Positions 8,501 to 13,212 of a stretch of DNA of 13,212 bases are shown piece after piece. Position numbers and translations under genes: made by a program. Positions within the stretch are counted from its first letter, which is position 1, and each line of letters begins with the position of its first letter. The notes below the pieces were generated by a model. That model had not been told where the DNA came from. It ran no database searches and saw only the letters and a list, made by a program, of their open reading frames with translations. Origin of the DNA: an uncultured Collinsella sp. (GTDB lineage Bacteria > Actinomycetota > Coriobacteriia > Coriobacteriales > Coriobacteriaceae); assembly GCA_902470835.1 (NCBI GenBank), contig CABRHR010000056.1:1-13212 (forward strand), written 5' to 3'.

Positions 8501-11500
8501 CCGGACAGGTCGCAACCGTGCGTGCGGTTGCCGCCGAGGATACGGCTTTTGTGGGCTGGTTCCGTAACGGCACATGCGTGAGCTCCAAGAAAACCTATCG
8601 ATTTACCGTGCGTGAGGATACGTCGCTCTATGCCGCCTTTGCGTCGGGTTCGTATGTCGTGCATACCGTTGCTTCGCCTGCCGAGGGCGGAGCCGTGAGC
8701 GGCTTTGGTGGCTATGAGGCCGGCGACCGCGCAACGCTTCGTGCGATCGCCAACACCGGGTATTCGTTTGCGGGTTGGACGGACGACAAGGGCGAGACAG
8801 TCAGCGAGAACGCCGACGATACCGTTAAGGTCACGGGTGATGCCACCTATACGGCGACCTTTACGCCTAAGTCCTATCAGGTCGTTTTGAGTGCGAGCGA
8901 CGATGGCGTGGGCATCCTGAGCGGCGAGGGCTCCTATCAATTCGGTGATAAGGTCGAGCTCAACGCTACGTCTATGGGGACCAAGCGTTTTGTCGGTTGG
9001 TATGTTCTGGACACCGAGGGCAACAAGTCACTGCTGAGTTGTGACGCCCATTGCTGGGTTAAGCTCGACAAGGATATGGTCGAGGGGCTCGAGGACGACA
9101 CGCTGGATATTCAGGCTGTGTTTGCCGATCCGTACGAGGTGACCGTTTCGGGCGAGGTCGTGGTGAAGGACAAGGCTTCGAGCAGGGGCTGCCGTGTTAC
9201 GGGCGGCGGCAGCTTTGCCGTAGGCGATCAGGTGGAGCTGACGGCTGTGGCCGGTATGGGCTATCGCTTTGTGGGCTGGAGCACCGACAAGGAGGGTACC
9301 TCGATTGTCGAGACCGCGACGACCCTCGATGTGACCGCCACGCAAGATATGACGTACTACGCGCAGTTCGAATCCGATGGACAGGTGACCATCACCGTCA
9401 CGGGGTCGTCCATCTTCCGCGGTACGGCCCTTCTGGTCGACGGCATTCCTGCCGGTAGCAGGTCCTACGACAGGGGCGACATGTATATGGCGATCGCGAT
9501 TCCGTGGAAGAAGTACCACTTCTCGCACTGGGTCGACGATGCGGGCGTCACGGTGAGCTATAGCGCGTTCTATATCGGCACCGCCAAGGAGAACAGGCAG
9601 CTCACGGCTGTGTTCTATGAGACGGGCTGCGATGTGCAGGTCGCGACGTACCCCAAGGGTGCGGGCTTTAGCATGGTTGCGCTCGGTGCCGGCAGCTCCT
9701 ACCACTCCGCGGCGATTATGTTTACCGTGCCGCATAAGGGCTGGAAGTTTAAATACTGGGTTGACGAGAACGGCCTGCCCGTGGGGGCCACGCCGGTAAT
9801 CAACCGCGTCGTGTTCGGCAACCGTACCTTTACGGCCGTTTATGAGCGGGCGTCGATGACGGTCACGGCGGTGGATTCGCGTCAGGGCGGGCACGTCGAG
9901 GGTTCCTCCGAGGACGAATCTCTGGGCTATGCCGTGACCAACGAGGTCGAGAACGGTGAGTCCACGACCCTGACTGCCGTTCCCGATGCGGGCTATGTGT
10001 TCGATGGGTGGTATGCGCGCAATGACGACGGGTCGTTGGGCGGTGAGCCGCTGAGCACGGATGCTACCTGGACGTTTGTCCCCGAGGACAACATGACCGC
10101 CGAGGCACGCTTTGCGGAGGCGCCTAAGTACAAGGTGACGGCGCAGGCGGTCAACGGATCGGTCGATCCGGAGTCTGCTTCGGTCGCTACGGATGGGAAG
10201 GTGACGCTTTCGGCGACGCCCGATGAGGGCTGCTACCTGACGCGCGTGACCGTTGCCGAGGAGACCGGCGCGGACGGTTCGGCTGGCAATACCTATGATC
10301 TCGATATTTCCGACTACCAGGGCGGGGCATACGAGGTCACGCTGAGCGGCGTGAGCGCGCCGCAGGAGGTCACGTTCAAGTTTGCGAAGGCGGACGCCCC
10401 GCAAGTACTCGCCCAGCCACAGGATGCGAGTGCTTACGAGGGCGATTCGGTTGAGCTTTCTGTTGCTGCCGAGGCGGGGCGCAACGTTCGCGTCCACGCC
10501 GCCGTATCTTCGGGTTCTGCCGCCGACGTTAAGCTGAGCTACCAGTGGTATCGCGTGTCTGCCGATGGCGGCAAGGCGGTGGCGCTGAAGGGCGAGACGG
10601 GGGAGACTCTCTCGATTGCCCAGCTCGACAGCGAGAGTGAGGGCGAGTATTTCTGCCGCATTTCGCAGAACTATCTGGGCACGGTGACAAAGACGGATAC
10701 CGAGCATGCGACGGTGTCTATCGTGCCTCGCGAGGAGCTCGTGTTCAACGGGCGTGTGCTGCCGGCGGCGACCGCGCACGATGAGTACCGTGTCGAGATT
10801 GCCGGTGCTACGGGCGGCAAGGCGCCGTATACGTATAACTTGGACGAGGTTGAGGTTCCCGAGGGCATGCAGCTGACGCAGGCCGATGACGGTTCGGGTG
10901 CCTTGGTGCTCTCGGGCGTGCCTTCGGCTACGGGCGTGTGCCGCTTCAAGATTAGGTGCACCGATGACCTGGGTAACAAGCGTGTCGCACATTTCGCGCT
11001 GGTCGTGAAGGCGAAGGAAGCGCCGCTCGCGTTTGAGGGCCAGACCTTTGTCTATAACGCGACGGCGCAGGCTCCGGAGCTTTCGGGTGTGCCCGAGGGT
11101 TGCGAGGACGATGTCAAACTGACCTATGTTGGCACGGGCGATACGCATTACTCGTCGGATCAGGCGCCGGTGGATGCCGGCACGTATCGTGCGGTGGTGA
11201 CGCTCGACGCCAAGGGATATGTCGGTAATGCCTCCTGTGACTTCACGATTGAGAAGGCCCCGGTCGATATTTCGATCGAGACGTCTGATGTGACATACGA
11301 TGGCGCACGACACGGTGCGGCGGTTGCGGTTGCCGGCCTTGATGCGTCTGCCTATTCCGTTACCTATCGCGGCATAGATGGAACGTCCTATGGTCCGACG
11401 GCGCTGGAGCCGTGCGACAGTGGCAACTACCGCGTCACGGTTAAGGTGACTGACCCCAACTATCAGGGTAAAAAGTCTGCCGAGTTCTCGATTGCAAAGG

Positions 11501-13167
11501 CAAGCCAGGTCATTACGGGAACGACGAGCTATTCGGGTGTGTACGGTGGAGACCCCATTGTGTTTAACAACGTTGCCCAGACTCCCGTGAGCTTTGAGCT
11601 GGTCGATTCCGATGACGATGCGAGCCCGGTTTCGATTAAGGGACGCTGTGCGACGGTGAAGGCCGCCGGTACGGCGCATGTTGTCGCCCATGCCGCTGCC
11701 TCGCGTAACTATCTTGCCGCCGAGGACGCCGAGTTGACGGTTTCCGTTGCACCTGCCCAGTTACTGGTGAAGGTCGACGATGCCGAGCGCTTTGAGGGCC
11801 AGAAGAACCCCGAGTTTACCTCCAGCTTGGTGAGTCGTTGCGACACGTCGGACGTAAAGGTTACGTACTTCTGCTCGGCGAATGAGAAATCGCCGGCGGG
11901 TGAGTACCAGATCGACGCGGCGGTCGCCGATCCGAACTATGATGTCGCAGTCGACCCCGGCACGCTGACGGTCAAGAAGAAGTCCGAGCACTATAAGGTG
12001 ACGGCGAAGGCAGTCAACGGTTCGGTCGACAATGCTTCGGTTTCGGTTGTTGAGGGCGGGGACGCGATCCTCTCGGCGACGCCCGACGAGGGCTGCTACC
12101 TCGAGCGCGTGACGGTCGCGCAGGCAGGCTCGGATGCGACCGTTGACCTCGACATTTCTGATTACAAGGGCGGGGCGTACGAGGTCACGTTGAGCGATGT
12201 CACCGCATCGCAGGAGGTCACGTTCGAGTTTGCGAAGGCGGACGCTCCGCGTGTGGTCGCGCAGCCGCAGGACGTAAGCGTCCATGAGGGCGATTCGGCT
12301 GTGCTCTCGGTTGCGGCCGAGGCAGGCAAGAACGTCGACGATCACGCGGCCTCGTCCACGGGTTGCGCTGCCGAGATTGAGCTTTCCTATCAGTGGTTCC
12401 GCATGGTGGATGGCGAGGCCGTGGCGCTCGAGGGCGAGACGGGGGAGACGCTCTCGCTCGCGGACCTCGATGGCGAGCAGGCCGGCGAGTATTTCTGCCG
12501 CATTACTCAGCACTACCTTGGTATTGAGAAGCAGACGGACAGTGATTGTGCCTCCGTCTCCATCGTGCCGTGGGACACCCTTGTGTTTAACGGCGACCTG
12601 CTGCCGGCAGCGAGCACCCACAGCACGTACCTCGCAACGATTGCCGGGGCCACGGGCGGCAAGGCTCCATACGAGTACGCATGGGATAAGACGAAGCTCC
12701 CCGACGGGTTCAAGCTCTCCCGTACTTCGGGCGGCCTGACGCTCTCCGGTGTTCCGTCCAGGACGGGCGTTTCCACCTTCGATATCACGTGCACGGATGC
12801 CCGTGGCGAGGCCGTGACTGCCTCCTTTGCGCTCGTTGTCCAGGCAAAGCGCGTAAAGCTATCGTTCACGGATGGCGACTTTACCTTTAATGGTGCGCCG
12901 CAGGCGCCCGAAGTTTCCGGTGCCCCCAAGGTCTGCAAAGGCGACCTTAAGGTCTGGTACTTCGGTACCGGAAGCACGCAATATTCCTCGACGGAGGCCC
13001 CGACTGATGCCGGCACGTACCGCGCTGTGGTAACGTTGCGAAGCCATGGTTACGCCGGTGCCGCTGCCTGTGAGTTCGAGATCGCTCCGGCAAAGCTCAA
13101 GGTGAAGGTTGACGACGCCGAGCGCTTCGAGGGGGAGGCGAACCCAGCGTTTACCTCGAGCCTAGAG
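2401..13167 (+). CDS. Giant secreted multidomain adhesin-like surface protein (BspA LRR / InlB-B repeats / Ig / MBG), 3' partial
   Basis: 3,589 genuine residues, open at the contig edge. The RBS GGGAAGG ends five bases before ATG 2401. Residues 1-34 form a signal peptide (hydrophobic core about 11-29, cleavage likely after AYA34). Residues 35-136 are an acidic Ser/Thr/Asp linker. Residues 137-523 and 524-910 are two homologous LRR_5 (BspA-type) plus Big_3 blocks. Residues 911-1184 hold three InlB-B-type repeats; 1185-1260 is a hydrophobic/helical insert; 1261-2576 holds sixteen more repeats. Residues 2577-3197 and 3198 onward are two copies of an Ig/He_PIG/MBG module. Such proteins are usually surface-attached and implicated in adhesion; the ligand here is unknown. 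No catalytic domain was recognised. The apparent last six residues (LSLIHI) and the TGA at 13186-13188 are adapter, so whether an LPXTG or other anchor exists cannot be seen. It probably has its own leader and is not part of the selenium operon. Confidence 0.9.
2809..3969 (+). repeat. Tandem LRR/Ig-like block A (387 residues)
   Basis: Residues 137-523 of the adhesin. The block starts YEYAKFMPNYYLYPCDADG. From about residue 199 it holds BspA-type LRR_5 units with the recurring pattern I-x-x-I-G-x-x-A-F-x-x-C-x-x-L (for example THAFYNCPNL, KEAFYGCKSL, ADAFNNCSRL). From about residue 428 it ends in an Ig-like domain of bacterial group 3 type (Big_3: VSRDPDKMTYQQGDTISLEG). LRR_5 arrays are known from surface proteins of oral and gut bacteria and from Trichomonas. 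This copy is directly followed, without a linker, by block B. Confidence 0.88.
3970..5130 (+). repeat. Tandem LRR/Ig-like block B (387 residues)
   Basis: Residues 524-910, an in-register copy of block A exactly 1,161 bp downstream with no net indel. By hand I count about 89 differing residues out of 387, roughly 77% identity. The first 60 residues and the core LRR scaffold are almost unchanged. Changes cluster in the variable positions of the later LRR units and in the Big_3 domain (815-910; ISHDPTNMTYEPGDTISLEG). Some stretches are nearly identical at DNA level (for example around 2890-2935 and 4051-4096), pointing to a fairly recent duplication or ongoing conversion. Confidence 0.88.
5131..5952 (+). 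repeat. InlB-B-type (Flg_new-like) repeats 1-3
   Basis: Residues 911-1184. The repeats show the family pattern: a beta strand, G-x-x-V-x-L-x-A, then F-x-G-W, and a closing Y/L-x-A-x-F strand. The central motif falls at Trp971 (FKGWY) and Trp1053 (FLGWY). The third repeat has GYVFDYA with Tyr1146 where tryptophan is expected, and a closing YTAHFRE. These domains are small all-beta modules best known from internalin B of Listeria and widespread in Firmicutes and actinobacterial surface proteins, usually as stalks or ligand-binding segments. Confidence 0.8.
5953..6180 (+). other. Ala-rich hydrophobic / helical insert inside the repeat array
   Basis: Residues 1185-1260 break the otherwise beta-rich protein. 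After DESLAALK comes an uninterrupted hydrophobic stretch, Ala1193 to Leu1211 (AALIAAITAAAVLATMYGL). A second apolar part (IVDPIAADAVIEIG) follows, then an amphipathic, charged helix (VLKEIKDIIDDHKK) and a Pro/His/Lys linker (KPKPHGDHK). The length and composition suit a transmembrane helix or helical hairpin. However, about 2,300 residues of export-type domains follow it, so a simple membrane anchor is hard to reconcile. I do not recognise a named domain. Confidence 0.7.
6181..10128 (+). repeat. Array of sixteen InlB-B-type repeats (4-19)
   Basis: Residues 1261-2576. The central F-x-x-W motif recurs with Trp at 1305, 1389, 1477, 1563, 1650, 1736, 1817, 1896, 1980, 2053, 2126, 2200, 2293, 2377, 2453 and 2537, a period of 73-93 residues. 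Each unit ends in an aromatic-rich strand such as YTATF, LQAVF or VHVARF and continues with Y-x-V-x-A or similar into the next. Variants of F-x-G-W include FVCW, FVEW, FDHW, FEYW, FSHW and FKYW, so the Gly is replaced in six units. Sequence between repeats is strongly diverged, unlike the recent LRR duplication. Probably an elongated stalk. Confidence 0.82.
10129..11991 (+). repeat. C-terminal module copy 1: beta domain, Ig, He_PIG, MBG, MBG, Ig-like, MBG
   Basis: Residues 2577-3197. In order: a small beta domain (2577-2667, YKVTAQAVNGSVDPES); an I-set-like Ig domain (2668-2776) with YQWYR and L-S-I-A-Q-L...GEYFCRI, but no cysteine in strand B, so no canonical disulfide; a putative He_PIG Ig domain (2779-2872; GATGGKAPYTY...LSGVPSATG); two MBG-type domains (2873-2953 with DAGTYRAVVTLDAKGY, and 2954-3035 with the related SGNYRVTVKVTDPNYQG); an Ig-like segment (3036-3119); and a third MBG-type domain (3120-3194, LLVKVDDAERFEGQKNPEF). 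MBG domains are common in long bacterial adhesins. Confidence 0.78.
11992..13167 (+). repeat. C-terminal module copy 2, shortened and cut by the contig end
   Basis: Residues 3198-3589. The same order restarts with YKVTAKAVNGSVDNAS, the Ig domain (about 3284-3388, YQWFR and GEYFCRI), He_PIG (about 3391-3483, GATGGKAPYEY, LSGVPSRTG) and an MBG domain (about 3484-3563, DAGTYRAVVTLRSHGY). It then goes straight to KLKVKVDDAERFEGEANPAF, the counterpart of the last MBG of copy 1. The second MBG and the following Ig-like segment of copy 1 (2954-3119) have no counterpart. The genomic sequence stops 26 residues into the last domain. Confidence 0.8.
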
Positions 13168-13212
13168 CTGTCTCTTATACACATCTGACGCTGCCGACGA
13201 AGAGGATAGTGT
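13168..13212 (+). other. Sequencing adapter remnant (Nextera Read 1 side, i5 index, start of P5)
   Basis: Positions 13168-13200 are the reverse complement of the Nextera Read 1 adapter (mosaic end CTGTCTCTTATACACATCT at 13168-13186, then GACGCTGCCGACGA). Positions 13201-13208 (AGAGGATA) are the reverse complement of i5 index TATCCTCT (N503/S503 as I recall), and 13209-13212 (GTGT) begin P5. This is not genome. Read in the adhesin frame it gives LSLIHI and a false TGA stop at 13186-13188. Confidence 0.97.

Noticed and set aside
9028..11691. 887-residue open frame on the minus strand
   Set aside because: It is the shadow of the adhesin frame in GC-rich DNA: very rich in Arg, His and Ile with no domain pattern, and the sense strand encodes recognisable repeats throughout.

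Overview
This window looks like one complete assembled contig. Illumina Nextera adapter remains at both ends, at about 1-35 and 13168-13212. The real genomic insert is therefore about 36-13167, and the genes at each edge are cut by the contig, not by biology. The DNA is GC-rich, genes are tightly packed, and a very large secreted BspA/InlB-type surface protein sits beside a small selenium gene set. This would fit a gut-associated actinobacterium of the Coriobacteriia, such as a Collinsella-like organism. That assignment is inference from composition and gene style, since no marker gene is present.

The left 2.3 kb holds four genes on the + strand with a selenium/sulfur-trafficking theme: the last 46 codons of selD (selenophosphate synthetase), yedF (TusA-like plus DsrE-like fusion), an 83-residue DUF3343 putative Se/S carrier, and a 380-residue PLP-dependent cysteine desulfurase-family enzyme. 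The yedF-DUF3343 gap is 19 bp, and DUF3343 overlaps the desulfurase by 4 bp (GTGA), so these three are almost certainly one operon, probably with selD. A plausible logic is that the desulfurase releases S or Se from cysteine or selenocysteine, YedF and the DUF3343 protein relay it through reactive cysteines, and SelD activates selenide to selenophosphate. Neither selenoprotein genes nor SelA/SelB are in view, so the end use (selenocysteine, selenouridine or Se-dependent Mo hydroxylases) is unknown.

A 127-bp gap (2274-2400) follows. It holds a perfect 12-bp inverted repeat (2310-2321 and 2386-2397) enclosing 64 bp. The right arm contains the ribosome binding site of the next gene. This is the most interesting non-coding signal here: either a leader hairpin that can mask the RBS, or a small invertible (phase-variation) cassette.

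The remaining 10.8 kb (2401 to the contig end) is a single open reading frame, the first 3,589 residues of a giant exported adhesin-like protein. In order it has: a signal peptide; an acidic Ser/Thr/Asp-rich linker; two tandem 387-residue blocks of BspA-type leucine-rich repeats plus a group-3 bacterial Ig-like domain; three InlB-B-type repeats; an unexpected Ala-rich hydrophobic helical segment; sixteen more InlB-B-type repeats; and a C-terminal module (Ig, He_PIG, MBG domains) of which a second, rearranged copy begins before the contig stops. The apparent stop codon of this ORF is adapter sequence, so its true C-terminus and any wall anchor are not in the window.
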